From Paracoccaceae bacterium (GTDB lineage Bacteria; Pseudomonadota; Alphaproteobacteria; Rhodobacterales; Rhodobacteraceae): DNA of 64,000 nt. The translations under genes and the position numbers were made by a program. The stretch is from the NCBI GenBank assembly GCA_947504705.1, contig CANNIA010000006.1:62001-126000 (forward strand). The letters run 5' to 3'. Below, in pieces: positions 34,222 through 43,605 of the stretch (its first letter is position 1; each line of letters begins with the position of its first letter). Under the pieces are notes generated by a model. The model saw nothing but the letters and a program-made list of their open reading frames with translations, was not told the origin of the DNA and did not search any database.

Positions 34222-35067
34222 ATGTTTCCCCGTCCCATCCAGCAGGCCTCAACCGGCGCACAGTGGCTTTATACAATCGCGTTGCCGATTGCCCTGATCC
34301 TCTGGCTGTTCCCCCTGCTTGGCGTCGCGCTGACCTCGCTGCGGCCAGCCTCCGATCTGGCGCAGGGCAACTATTTCGGCATGCCGTCGGGCATCGCCTG
34401 GGAAAACTACGTCTACATCTTCACCGAAACGCCCATCGGGCAGTACATGCTGAACTCGCTTTGGGTGACGATCCCGACGGTGATCGGTGCTGTGGGCCTG
34501 TCCTTGATGACCGGCTTTGCGCTGGCGGTCTACGGCTTTCGCGCCAATATCCTGATCTTCTTCATGTTCGTCGCGGGCAACTTTGTGCCGTTCCAGATCC
34601 TGATGGTGCCGGTCCGTGACATGACGCTGCAAATGGGCATGTATGACACTTGGTACGGGCTGGCGCTGTTCCACATCGCGTTCCAGACCGGGTTCTGCAC
34701 CCTTTTCATGCGCAACTTCATCAAGGCGCTGCCGTTTGAACTGATCGAAGCGGCCCGGGTTGAAGGCGTCGCTGAATGGCGGATCTTCTGGTACATCGTC
34801 CTGCCCCTGATGCGCCCGGCCATCGCCGCCCTTTCCGTTCTGGTCTTCACCTTCATCTGGAACGATTTCTTCTGGGCCACTGTCCTGACCCAAGGCGTTG
34901 ACAGCCAGCCGATCACCGCGGGACTGTCGTCTCTGAACGGTCAGTGGATTGCCCAGTGGCATCTTGTTTCGGCGGGGTCCATCCTTGCCGCCCTTCCCCC
35001 TGTGGCGATGTTCTTCCTGATGCAGAAGCACTTTATCGCGGGCCTTACTCTTGGAGCTGTAAAGTGA
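34222..35067 (+). CDS. Sugar ABC transporter permease, second subunit
   Basis: 281 aa, BPD_transp_1 family, MalG-like. EAA loop: EAARVEGVAEWRIFWYIVLP. About 6 membrane segments. It starts one base after the first permease (TAAGATG) and overlaps the GH4 gene by 4 nt (GTGA), so transport and hydrolysis genes are translationally linked. Confidence 0.94.
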   Translation: MFPRPIQQASTGAQWLYTIALPIALILWLFPLLGVALTSLRPASDLAQGNYFGMPSGIAWENYVYIFTETPIGQYMLNSLWVTIPTVIGAVGLSLMTGFALAVYGFRANILIFFMFVAGNFVPFQILMVPVRDMTLQMGMYDTWYGLALFHIAFQTGFCTLFMRNFIKALPFELIEAARVEGVAEWRIFWYIVLPLMRPAIAALSVLVFTFIWNDFFWATVLTQGVDSQPITAGLSSLNGQWIAQWHLVSAGSILAALPPVAMFFLMQKHFIAGLTLGAVK

Positions 35068-36419
35068 CGAAAATTGCCTTCATCGGGGCGGGATCGACCG
35101 TTTTCATGAAGAACCTGATTGGCGATGCGCTGTCGATGCCTGCCCTTGCTGGCGCGCAGATCGCGCTGATGGATATTGACCGCAGGCGGCTGGAGGAATC
35201 CGAGCTGGTGGCGCGGAAAATGATCGCCTCCTTGGGGGTTACGGCCACGGTCGAGACGCATATGGACCAGCGCCGCGCGATTGCCGGGGCCGATTTCATC
35301 ATCGTCGCCTTCCAGATCGGTGGCTACAAACCCTGCACGGTCACCGACTTTGACCTGCCGAACCGCGTCGGCCTTCGCCAGACCATTGCCGATACGCTTG
35401 GCATCGGCGGCATCATGCGTGGCCTGCGCACCGTGCCGCATCTGTGGAAGCTGGCCGAAGATATGCGCTCGGTCTGCCCCAATGCGATCATGTTGCAATA
35501 TGTGAACCCGATGGCGATCAACACTTGGGCGTTGGGGGCCAAGTTTCCGGACATCCGACAGGTTGGCCTCTGCCATTCGGTGCAGGGCACGGCCGAGGAA
35601 CTGGCGCGCGACCTCGACCTGCCGGTCACGGACCTGCGCTATCGCGCGGCGGGCATCAACCACATGGCGTTTTACCTGAACTTCGAAGCGCGTCAGCCCG
35701 ACGGCACCTACCGCGACCTTTATCCGGCGCTGCACGACGGCTATGCCAAGGGTGCGATCCCGAAGCCCAGCCATGGGAGCCCCCGCTGCCCGAACAAGGT
35801 GCGCTATGAGGTGATGACTCACCTTGGCCATTTCGTCACCGAGTCGAGCGAGCATTTCGCCGAATACGTGCCGTGGTTCATCAAGACCCACCGGCCCGAC
35901 CTTATCGAGACGTTCGGCATTCCCCTGGATGAATACCCCCTGCGCTGTGAGGAACAGATCGCCCGTTGGGCCGCGCAGGCCGAGGAATACCGCAAGGCCG
36001 ACACCATCGTGGTCAAGCCAACCCATGAATATGCCGCGACGATCATGAATTCGGTGGTGACCGGCGCGCCTTCGGTGATCTATGGCAACGTCCCGAACCG
36101 GGGCTTCATTCCCCAGCTTCCCGCCGGGGCTGCCGTCGAAGTGCCGACTTTGGTCGATGCCAACGGCCTCCAGCCGACCACGGTCAACGACATCCCGCCG
36201 CAACTGATCGCGCTGATGCGGACCAATGTGAACGTGCAGGAACTGACCGTCGCCGCGCTGATGGACGAGAACCGTGAGCATGTGTATCACGCCGCGATGC
36301 TGGACCCGCACACCGCCGCCGAACTTGACCTGCGCCAGATCAGGAAGCTGGTCGACGACCTGATTGCCGCGCATGGCGACTGGATGCCCGCTTGGCTGCG
36401 GCCCCGGAAAGCCGCCTAG
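35064..36419 (+). CDS. GH4 family glycosidase, alpha-galactosidase type (MelA-like)
   Basis: 451 aa. NAD- and metal-dependent GH4 enzyme that cleaves glycosides by an oxidation-elimination mechanism. N-terminal Rossmann motif KIAFIGAGSTVFMKN, metal ligands Cys170 in VGLCHSVQGTAEEL and His200 in AGINHMAFYL, and QYVNPMAINTWAL. Length and CHS motif point to the alpha-galactosidase/alpha-glucosidase subgroup. GTG start overlaps the permease stop. Placement with galactonate-pathway genes favours alpha-galactosides such as melibiose. Confidence 0.9.
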   Translation: MTKIAFIGAGSTVFMKNLIGDALSMPALAGAQIALMDIDRRRLEESELVARKMIASLGVTATVETHMDQRRAIAGADFIIVAFQIGGYKPCTVTDFDLPNRVGLRQTIADTLGIGGIMRGLRTVPHLWKLAEDMRSVCPNAIMLQYVNPMAINTWALGAKFPDIRQVGLCHSVQGTAEELARDLDLPVTDLRYRAAGINHMAFYLNFEARQPDGTYRDLYPALHDGYAKGAIPKPSHGSPRCPNKVRYEVMTHLGHFVTESSEHFAEYVPWFIKTHRPDLIETFGIPLDEYPLRCEEQIARWAAQAEEYRKADTIVVKPTHEYAATIMNSVVTGAPSVIYGNVPNRGFIPQLPAGAAVEVPTLVDANGLQPTTVNDIPPQLIALMRTNVNVQELTVAALMDENREHVYHAAMLDPHTAAELDLRQIRKLVDDLIAAHGDWMPAWLRPRKAA

Positions 36420-36420
36420 G

Positions 36421-37188
36421 ATGGCGGCGCTTCCCAGCTTTCCCGACCTGAAGGGCCAGTCGGTGTTCATCACCGGCGGCGGCGCGGGCATTGGTGCCGC
36501 GCTGACCGAAGGCTTCCTGCGCCAAGGCGCGAAAGTTGCCTTTTGCCAGCGGTCCGACGGCAGCGCGTTCTGCGATGCGATGGAACAGGCCACCGGCAAC
36601 CGGCCCCTGTTTCTGCCCTGCGACATCGCGGTCACCGATCAGTTGCAACTGACGCTGTCCACCGCCGCCAAGATCAACGGCCCGATCACCGTGCTGGTCA
36701 ACAACGCCGCCAACGACCGCCGCCACGACACCCTGACCACGGATGAGGCGCTGTGGGATTGGTCGATGGCGGTGAACCTGCGCAGCTATTTCTTCGCCTG
36801 CCAGTCGGTGATCCCTGGCATGAAGGCCGCAGGCGGGGGCTCGATCATCAACTTCTCGTCGATCAGCTTCATGATGGCGGATGCGGGGTATGCGTCCTAC
36901 ATCACCGCCAATGCCGGGATCGTCGGCCTGACGCGGACGCTGGCGCGGGAATTCGGACCGGACCGGATTCGCGTCAATGCCGTCGCACCCGGTTGGGTGC
37001 TGACCGAGAAGCAAAAGGAATTGTGGGTGACACCCGAAGGCTTGGCCAACCATCTGTCGCGGCAGTGCATTCCCGATCCGATCCAGCCGGACGACGTGAC
37101 CGGCGCGGTGCTGTTTCTGGCCTCGGCATCGTCGCGCATGATGACCTCGCAAACGCTGATCCTTGACGGGGGGTATATCTCGTCATGA
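36421..37188 (+). CDS. SDR-family oxidoreductase, candidate galactose dehydrogenase
   Basis: 255 aa. Rossmann motif FITGGGAGIGAALTEGF, NNAAN motif and the catalytic Ser region INFSSISF. At the YxxxK site the sequence reads SYITANAG: the Tyr is there but the catalytic Lys is replaced by Asn (codon at 36910-36912). The C-terminal MTSQTLILDGGYIS is usual for classical SDRs. It starts one base after the GH4 stop and overlaps dgoK by 4 nt. By position it would oxidise the released galactose to its lactone; the altered active site makes this uncertain. Confidence 0.85.
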   Translation: MAALPSFPDLKGQSVFITGGGAGIGAALTEGFLRQGAKVAFCQRSDGSAFCDAMEQATGNRPLFLPCDIAVTDQLQLTLSTAAKINGPITVLVNNAANDRRHDTLTTDEALWDWSMAVNLRSYFFACQSVIPGMKAAGGGSIINFSSISFMMADAGYASYITANAGIVGLTRTLAREFGPDRIRVNAVAPGWVLTEKQKELWVTPEGLANHLSRQCIPDPIQPDDVTGAVLFLASASSRMMTSQTLILDGGYISS

Positions 37189-38102
37189 ACGACAGCACGC
37201 CGATCACACCGGCCTGGATTGCCGTCGACTGGGGCACGACGAACCTGCGCGCTTGGGCCATGGGGGCCGGGGGCCGCGTACTGGCCGAGGCACAGTCGGA
37301 TGAAGGCATGTCGAAGCTGTCGCGTGACGGGTTCGAACCGGCGCTGCTGCGGCTGATCTCCCCTTGGCTGGGCGCGGGCCGGACGCCGGTGGTCGCCTGC
37401 GGCATGGTCGGCAGCCGTCAGGGCTGGTGCGAGGCACCCTATCGCGTAGTGCCTTGCACTCCGCTTGATCCCGCCGGGCAGGTCCTGGCCCCAAGCACCG
37501 ACCCAAGGATCGAAGTTCGGATCGCGCCGGGCCTGAAGCAGGCAAGCCCGGCTGACGTGATGCGCGGCGAGGAAACCCAGATCGCCGGGGCCTTGCGCCT
37601 GATGCCGCAGTATGACGGCGTCTTCTGCCTGCCCGGGACGCATTCGAAATGGGTGCATGTTTCAGCTGGCGAGGTGGTCAGTTTCCAGACCTTCATGACC
37701 GGCGAGATGTTCGCCCTTCTCTCCGAAGCCTCGGTCCTGCGCCACGCGATGGGGGGCGAGGGCTGGGATGACGCCGCTTTTGACGCCGCCGTGTCGGACG
37801 CCATTTCCCGCCCCGAACGGATTGCGGCGCGGTTGTTCACCCTGCGCGCCGAAAGCCTGATCGCTGGCCTTGGGACTGCTGCCGCCAAGGCGCGGTTGTC
37901 GGGCCTTCTGATCGGCATCGAACTTGCCGCCGCCCTGCCCTATTGGCTGGGGCAACGGGTGACGCTGATTGGGGCCGAGAAACTGTCGGCGCTGTATGCG
38001 CGCGCACTGGCGGCGCAGGGCGTGACGGCGGAAACATTACCCGCGACCGGCTGTACGCTGGCGGGCCTCCAGTCGCTGACCCTGGCCGAGGTGGCGAAAT
38101 GA
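37185..38102 (+). CDS. dgoK: 2-dehydro-3-deoxygalactonokinase
   Basis: 305 aa. Phosphorylates 2-keto-3-deoxygalactonate at C6 in the De Ley-Doudoroff galactonate pathway. The DgoK family start [17 protein letters not shown] is present, as are [17 protein letters not shown] and [30 protein letters not shown]. Overlaps both neighbours by 4 nt (ATGA). It is directly followed by the matching aldolase, which strengthens both calls. Confidence 0.93.
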   Translation: MNDSTPITPAWIAVDWGTTNLRAWAMGAGGRVLAEAQSDEGMSKLSRDGFEPALLRLISPWLGAGRTPVVACGMVGSRQGWCEAPYRVVPCTPLDPAGQVLAPSTDPRIEVRIAPGLKQASPADVMRGEETQIAGALRLMPQYDGVFCLPGTHSKWVHVSAGEVVSFQTFMTGEMFALLSEASVLRHAMGGEGWDDAAFDAAVSDAISRPERIAARLFTLRAESLIAGLGTAAAKARLSGLLIGIELAAALPYWLGQRVTLIGAEKLSALYARALAAQGVTAETLPATGCTLAGLQSLTLAEVAK

Positions 38103-38704
38103 CCCACCGCAACCTGATCGCCATCCTGCGCGGGATCACCCCGGCTGAGGCTGTCACCGCCGCCAAGGCCTTGGTCGCCGCCGGGATCACCCGGATCGAA
38201 GTGCCGCTGAATTCGCCCGACCCTTTCACCTCCATCGCCGTGATGGTGGCTGCGACCACTGGCACCGAAATCGGCGCAGGCACGGTGTTGACGGTCGAGG
38301 AAGTGGCAAAGGTGAAGCGGGCCGAGGGAACCTTGGTCGTGTCCCCGAACTGCGACCCCGAGGTTATCGCCGCCACCCGCGCCGCTGGTATGGCCAGCTG
38401 GCCGGGGGTGATGACCCCCACCGAATGCTTCGCCGCGATCAAGGCCGGGGCGACCGGGTTGAAGCTTTTCCCCGGCTCCCTGATCGGACCCGAAGGCCTT
38501 AAGGCCATCCGCGCGGTCTTGCCGAAAGACCTGCCGGTCTACGCTGTCGGCGGCGCGGGCCCGTCGAACTTTGCCGACTGGGCAAAGGCCGGGGCCAATG
38601 GTTTCGGCATCGGCACTGCGCTTTACACCCCCGGCCTCTCGGCGGAAGAAATCCACGCCCGCGCGGTCAAGATCGTCGCGGCCCATGATGCGGTCTTTGC
38701 ATGA
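38099..38704 (+). CDS. dgoA: 2-dehydro-3-deoxy-6-phosphogalactonate aldolase
   Basis: 201 aa. Class I aldolase splitting KDPGal into pyruvate and glyceraldehyde-3-phosphate. KDPG/KDPGal family motifs: [14 protein letters not shown], Glu34 in RIEVPLNSP, and Schiff-base Lys122 in [17 protein letters not shown]. The P-L-N-S-P form is typical of the KDPGal branch. It overlaps dgoK and the lactonase gene by 4 nt each. Confidence 0.93.
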   Translation: MTHRNLIAILRGITPAEAVTAAKALVAAGITRIEVPLNSPDPFTSIAVMVAATTGTEIGAGTVLTVEEVAKVKRAEGTLVVSPNCDPEVIAATRAAGMASWPGVMTPTECFAAIKAGATGLKLFPGSLIGPEGLKAIRAVLPKDLPVYAVGGAGPSNFADWAKAGANGFGIGTALYTPGLSAEEIHARAVKIVAAHDAVFA

Positions 38705-39552
38705 TCTACGACAATCGACCCTGTGAGCTGGGCGAAGGCCCGCTTTGGCACCCCATGCGCGGCCAGCTTTTCTGGTTCGACATTCTGGGCCAGCGGATGC
38801 TGTCGGTCGAAAAGGGCGAACAACGCCAATGGCGGTTCCCCGAGATGGTGTCCGCCGCCGGATGGGTTGACCGCGACATGCTACTGATCGCGGGCGAACG
38901 CGATCTGTTTCTGTTCGACGTGGAAACCGAGGAAACCCAGACCCTTATCGAGCTTGAATCCGACAACCGAATGACCCGCTCCAACGATGGCCGCGCCGAT
39001 CCCTTTGGCGGGTTCTGGATCGGGACGATGGGCAAGAAGGCCAAACCGGGCGCTGGGGCGATCTATCGCTATTACCGGGGTGAGCTGCGCCAGCTTTACA
39101 AGGGCATCACGATTTCCAACGCCATCTGCTTCACCCCCGATGGCAAGACCGCCCATTTCACTGACACAGTGACCCACCGCGTCATGCGCGTGGTTTTGGA
39201 CGCCGAAGGCTGGCCAAAGGGCGAGCCCGAGGTCTTTCTTGACCTGACGCATGACGCCTCCGGCCCCGATGGCGCGGTGGTGGATGCATCGGGCCTCCTC
39301 TGGCTCGCGCAATGGGGTGCGGCCCGAGTGTCGGCCTTCGCCCCCGATGGCCGCCTTGTCCGCCATGTCGCATTCGACGCCCCCCATACTTCTTGCCCGG
39401 CATTCGGCGGTCCGGGGCTGACGACACTTTTCTGCACCTCGGCCCTGCAGGGCATGGATGCTGCCGCCCGTGCAGCACACCCCAATGCGGGGATGACCTT
39501 CAAGGCGGAAGGCATCGCCAAGGGGCAGATGGAACACAGGATCTTCCCATGA
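38701..39552 (+). CDS. SMP-30/gluconolactonase-family sugar lactonase
   Basis: 283 aa six-bladed propeller of the SMP-30 family. It begins [18 protein letters not shown], which carries the metal-binding Glu, and has [18 protein letters not shown] with the conserved Asn and Asp ligands. In this operon it would open galactono-lactone to galactonate. Overlaps dgoA (ATGA) and the GH42 gene (ATGA). Confidence 0.9.
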   Translation: MIYDNRPCELGEGPLWHPMRGQLFWFDILGQRMLSVEKGEQRQWRFPEMVSAAGWVDRDMLLIAGERDLFLFDVETEETQTLIELESDNRMTRSNDGRADPFGGFWIGTMGKKAKPGAGAIYRYYRGELRQLYKGITISNAICFTPDGKTAHFTDTVTHRVMRVVLDAEGWPKGEPEVFLDLTHDASGPDGAVVDASGLLWLAQWGAARVSAFAPDGRLVRHVAFDAPHTSCPAFGGPGLTTLFCTSALQGMDAAARAAHPNAGMTFKAEGIAKGQMEHRIFP

Positions 39553-41450
39553 AACGCACGCTTGGCGTCTGTTATTATCCCGAACACTGGCCCGAGGCGC
39601 AATGGGCCGAAGATGCCGCCCGCATGGCAGCACTTGGCCTGACCTGGGTCCGGATCGGCGAATTCGCCTGGAGCCGGATGGAGCCGGAACCGGGCCGGAT
39701 GGACTGGGGCTGGCTGGACCGCGCGATTGACACGCTGGGCAAGGCAGGTCTGAAGGTCGTGCTGGGAACACCCACCGCAACCCCGCCACGCTGGATGCTG
39801 GACCGTCACCCGGACATGCTGGCGGCGGATCGTGAGGGCCGCACCAAAGGTTTCGGCTCACGGCGTCACTATTGCTTTTCGCACCACGGCTATCGCACCG
39901 AATGCGCGCGGATCGTCACCGCGCTGGCCGAACGCTATGGGAAGAACCCAGCAGTGGCCGCTTGGCAGACCGACAACGAATATGCCTGCCATGATACGGT
40001 GCTGTCCTACTCCGACGCCGCGCGGCGCGGATTCCGCGATTGGCTGTCCCGCAAATACCAGTCGCCGGATGCGCTGAACCGGGCTTGGGGCAACGTGTTC
40101 TGGTCGATGGAATACCGCGACTTCGATGAAATCAGCCTGCCGAACCTGACGGTCACCGAACCGAACCCCGCCCATGTGATGGATTTCCGCCGCTTTGCCA
40201 GCGACGAGGTGGTCAGCTTCAACCGCCTGCAGGTGGAGATCATCCGCAAGCACTCCCCTGCCCCGGTTTCGCATAACTACATGGGCGCTGTGACCGACTT
40301 CGACCATTGGAAAACCGGCGAGGATCTGGAGATTGCGGCGTGGGACAGCTATCCCCTTGGCTTCCTCTCCGATCGCATCCCCGCCGATCCCGACCACAAG
40401 CGCCGCTTTGTCCGCCAAGGCGATCCGGATTTCCAGGCCATCCACCATGACCTTTACCGTGCCGTTGGCCGGGGCCGCTGGTGGATCATGGAACAACAGC
40501 CCGGCCCGGTGAACTGGGCGCCCTACAACCCCGACCCCCTGCCCGGTATGGCGCGGCTTTGGGCGTGGGAGGCGTTTGCCCATGGCGCCGAGGCCGTCTG
40601 CTATTTTCGCTGGCGGCAGGCACCCTTTGCACAGGAGCAGATGCATGCGGGGCTTTTGCGGCCCGACTCTGCGCCTGCCGTGGCCTTTGGCGAGGCCGAA
40701 ACTGTGGCCCGCGAACTGGCCGCGATGCCCGATGTTGGGACGGCAAAGGCAAGCGTGGGGCTGGTCTTCGACTACGCGTCGGAATGGGCTTGGGAGATTC
40801 AGCCGCAGGGGCGCAGCTTCAGCTATTTCTGGCTGGTGTTCCACGTCTACAAAGGCCTGCGTCGGCTGGGGCTGAACGTCGATATCCTGCCGCCTGACAC
40901 CGCCGATCTGTCGACCTATCCGGTGGTTCTGGCCCCCGGCCTCTTTACCCTCTCGGAGCCTTTGAAATCGGCACTGGCCGGGTTCAAGGGGACGGCGGTG
41001 CTCGGGCCCCGGGCCAATTCCAAGACCCCCGATTTCCATATCCCCGTGCCCCTGCCGCCCAATCTGCCGGGGCTGGATGCACGGGTGATCCGTGTCGAAA
41101 GCCTGCCGCCCGACGTGCCGGTGCCGCTGGCGCAAGGTGGCGCTTTGATTAACTGGCGCGAAAAGCTGGAAGGCAGCGCCTTGGTGACCGAGGTCAGCGA
41201 GGATGGCTGGCCTGCCTTGGTGACCACTGGCAAGCTGCACTATCTGGCGGGCTGGCCGGATGAGCAGGCCCTTGACCGTATCCTGCGCCGCGCCTGCTTG
41301 GCCGAGGAGATCGAGACCGACCCCTTGCCCGAAGGTCTGCGCCGCCGGGATTCAGCGACGCACCGGTTCCTGTTCAACTACAACGCTGTGCCGGTCGAAT
41401 GGGGCGGGGTGACGATCCCCGCCGCAGGGGTTCACTGGACCGCGCTTTAG
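39549..41450 (+). CDS. GH42 beta-galactosidase
   Basis: 633 aa cytoplasmic enzyme. The A-domain opens TLGVCYYPEHWPEAQW; the acid/base is Glu144 in AWQTDNEYACHD and the nucleophile Glu315 in WIMEQQPGPVNW. A trimerisation domain (about 380-560) and a small C-terminal beta domain follow, giving the usual GH42 length. It overlaps the lactonase gene by 4 nt and is the last gene of the operon. Its end overlaps the convergent dgkA end by 4 bp, so no space for a terminator is left. Confidence 0.94.
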   Translation: MKRTLGVCYYPEHWPEAQWAEDAARMAALGLTWVRIGEFAWSRMEPEPGRMDWGWLDRAIDTLGKAGLKVVLGTPTATPPRWMLDRHPDMLAADREGRTKGFGSRRHYCFSHHGYRTECARIVTALAERYGKNPAVAAWQTDNEYACHDTVLSYSDAARRGFRDWLSRKYQSPDALNRAWGNVFWSMEYRDFDEISLPNLTVTEPNPAHVMDFRRFASDEVVSFNRLQVEIIRKHSPAPVSHNYMGAVTDFDHWKTGEDLEIAAWDSYPLGFLSDRIPADPDHKRRFVRQGDPDFQAIHHDLYRAVGRGRWWIMEQQPGPVNWAPYNPDPLPGMARLWAWEAFAHGAEAVCYFRWRQAPFAQEQMHAGLLRPDSAPAVAFGEAETVARELAAMPDVGTAKASVGLVFDYASEWAWEIQPQGRSFSYFWLVFHVYKGLRRLGLNVDILPPDTADLSTYPVVLAPGLFTLSEPLKSALAGFKGTAVLGPRANSKTPDFHIPVPLPPNLPGLDARVIRVESLPPDVPVPLAQGGALINWREKLEGSALVTEVSEDGWPALVTTGKLHYLAGWPDEQALDRILRRACLAEEIETDPLPEGLRRRDSATHRFLFNYNAVPVEWGGVTIPAAGVHWTAL

Positions 41451-41815
41451 GGCCAAAGGACGACAGCGGAGTAGATCAGCACCCCGCCAATTGTGCAGGC
41501 CACGGCCAAGGACCCAAGGTCCTTGGCGTTCTTCGCCCATTCCGCCCAGCCGGGCGACAAGTGGTCGACCAGCTCTTCAATCGCGGTATTCAGCGCCTCG
41601 ACGGCCAGCAGCAGCATTCCCAGCGCCAGTAGCCCAAGCACCGCCAGAAAAGACGCGCCAAGGGCGACGAACGCGACCATCAGCGCAACAATAAGCCCGA
41701 CTTCCTGCCGCCCCGCGCTTTCGCGCATCAGCCGCCGGAACCCGGCAATCGAATAGCTTGCGGCTGCAAAGAAATGCGCGATCCCTGTCTTGCGCGGTGG
41801 CTTTACGTTGGCCAT
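41447..41815 (-). CDS. dgkA: Diacylglycerol kinase
   Basis: 122 aa integral membrane enzyme with three membrane segments. Conserved EALNTAIEELVDHLSPGWAEWAKNAKDLGS holds the Glu and Asn active-site residues. It turns diacylglycerol into phosphatidate. It lies 3 bp after eptA on the same strand; EptA releases diacylglycerol when it takes phosphoethanolamine from PE, so dgkA recycles the by-product. Confidence 0.95.
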   Translation of the reverse strand: MANVKPPRKTGIAHFFAAASYSIAGFRRLMRESAGRQEVGLIVALMVAFVALGASFLAVLGLLALGMLLLAVEALNTAIEELVDHLSPGWAEWAKNAKDLGSLAVACTIGGVLIYSAVVLWP

Positions 41816-41818
41816 GGC

Positions 41819-43459
41819 TTATCCCTCCACTTTGCGGCAGCCACCCGCCAGATCCAGATCGGGGGCGATGGCCGTGGTCGACACGTCTACAAGCCCAAGC
41901 ACGGTCGAGAACATGTTGTCATGGCTGACCGCATCCCCGGCCTTTGCCACCATGCAGGCCTGATCCAGACCCAGCGCCTCACGAAAGCGCGCCGCCATCC
42001 AGATCACCATCGGCACTTCGGTCTGTTCCGCCGGAGCCATGAAGTAAGGTGCGCCGTGCAGGTAAATGCCGTTCTCGCCCAGGCTTTCGCCATGGTCAGA
42101 CACGTAGAACAGCGCCGGAATCACCCGGTCCTGCGCGTCAATGGCATCGATCAGCCGGGCCAGCGACAGGTCGGTGAAGGCGATGGTATTGTCATAGGCG
42201 TTGACGATTTCCTCGGCCGTGCAATCGCCGAACTGCGCAGTCTTGCACGCGGGCGCGAACAGCTCCTGATCCTCAGGATAGCGCAGCCAGTAGCTTGGCC
42301 CGTGGCTGCCGATCTGGTGCAGCACGATCACCGTGTTTTGCGTCATCGTTGCGGCCACATCTTCCAGACCCTTCTGGAACACCTCGTCCGTGCATTCCGG
42401 AAAGCAGAATTCCGGCCCATCCTCCGCATGCATCGCGCGTGCGCTTACACGGTCAGCGATATTCTTGTTGCCGGTGTTATTGTCCCACCATTCAACGTGG
42501 AACCCGGCCCGCTGCAGCACGTCCAGCAGATTTTCATTCTCCAGCCCGCGCTGATAGGAATAGTCGCCGCGCGTCAGGGGCGAGAACATGCAAGGCAAAG
42601 ATGTCGCCGTCGCCGTGCCGCAGCTGGTTGCGTTCGAATAATAGATGATGTCCCGCTTGGACAATTCCGGGTTCGTCTCTTTGGCATAACCGTCCAGCGA
42701 CCAGTTTGCCGAACGTCCGGTTTCACCTGCAACAATCACCATCAGGACCGGCTTGCCCGCTTTGGCAAGGTAGGGTCCAGGGACGGCATCGGTGCCCGTC
42801 TGCTTCAGCACGATATGGGTCGACCGCAGCATCATCTTGGCATAACGCGTGGCCCCGCCAACCGGGGCCAACGGCTGGACCGAGGCCAGAAGCTCTTTCT
42901 GCTCACGCAGGATCGGCTGGAAGGTTTGCAGGTTGATGTACAAAAGCCCCGCCACCGCCACGAAAGACACGGCCGTACCCAGCACCCAGCCGATCATCCC
43001 GCGCAAGAATGTCGGGCGGCGCACCTTGACCAAAAGGACCAGAATCGAGGGCAGGACCCCGTACAGCGCCACATGCATCAGAAAGTCAGGCGTGATCAGA
43101 TGGCGCGATTCGGCAAAGGTCGTGGTCATCGCGTTCTGAATCATCTCGCGGTCGATCACCGCGCCCAGCACGTCGACGTAATAGGAACTGACCGCCGTGA
43201 TCATGATGAAAGCGATCAAAACCGGCTTGTGCAGCCAGCGTACGGCAAGAATGGAAATCGTCAGATAGATCAGCGACCAGATTGCGCCGGTAAAGACCAG
43301 ACCAAGGATCATCCGACCCTCGAAGATCCTGATCAGGTGGGTCCAGTAGGTGTGGTTGCAAAGCGCCAGGAAATAGGTCGTGACGATCGCGTTCAGCATG
43401 ATCGGTGTCAGAAGTGGGCGGCGCGTTACCCCGGCGGTTTGCGGTTTGGCTGGCATCAT
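41819..43459 (-). CDS. eptA: Lipid A phosphoethanolamine transferase
   Basis: 546 aa. Five N-terminal membrane segments (within about 1-185) and a periplasmic alkaline-phosphatase-fold domain. Metal/active-site blocks: VMIVAGETGRSANWSLDGY, the Thr nucleophile region SCGTATATSLPCMFSPL, HQIGSHGPSYWLRYP and FYVSDHGESLGENGIYLHG. Cys pairs in the periplasmic domain fit the disulfides of this family. It modifies lipid A phosphates, which lowers polymyxin binding. A second ATG one codon in is possible. Operon with dgkA. Confidence 0.94.
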   Translation of the reverse strand: MMPAKPQTAGVTRRPLLTPIMLNAIVTTYFLALCNHTYWTHLIRIFEGRMILGLVFTGAIWSLIYLTISILAVRWLHKPVLIAFIMITAVSSYYVDVLGAVIDREMIQNAMTTTFAESRHLITPDFLMHVALYGVLPSILVLLVKVRRPTFLRGMIGWVLGTAVSFVAVAGLLYINLQTFQPILREQKELLASVQPLAPVGGATRYAKMMLRSTHIVLKQTGTDAVPGPYLAKAGKPVLMVIVAGETGRSANWSLDGYAKETNPELSKRDIIYYSNATSCGTATATSLPCMFSPLTRGDYSYQRGLENENLLDVLQRAGFHVEWWDNNTGNKNIADRVSARAMHAEDGPEFCFPECTDEVFQKGLEDVAATMTQNTVIVLHQIGSHGPSYWLRYPEDQELFAPACKTAQFGDCTAEEIVNAYDNTIAFTDLSLARLIDAIDAQDRVIPALFYVSDHGESLGENGIYLHGAPYFMAPAEQTEVPMVIWMAARFREALGLDQACMVAKAGDAVSHDNMFSTVLGLVDVSTTAIAPDLDLAGGCRKVEG

Positions 43460-43605
43460 GGCTTTCCGTTTGAGCCGGGCTTTCCCCGACGATCTCGACT
43501 TAATGAATGTTTGCGGGTTTCGCTGTAAGCCAAAGCCTGGGCAAAGGGCATTCCCTGTCTAAGGGTTCGGCGACTTGCTGCCACAGACCCGTCTGCCCTC
43601 TGCGC

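Noticed and set aside
34941-36635. A 564-codon open frame on the minus strand opposite the GH4 gene
   Set aside because: Antisense shadow; the plus-strand GH4 and neighbours have full active-site motifs and overlapping starts.
39858-41240. A 460-codon open frame on the minus strand opposite the GH42 gene
   Set aside because: Antisense shadow; GH42 catalytic residues are on the plus strand.
41774-43528. A 584-codon open frame on the plus strand opposite eptA
   Set aside because: Antisense shadow of eptA. The product is His/Arg/Gln-rich with no family motif.
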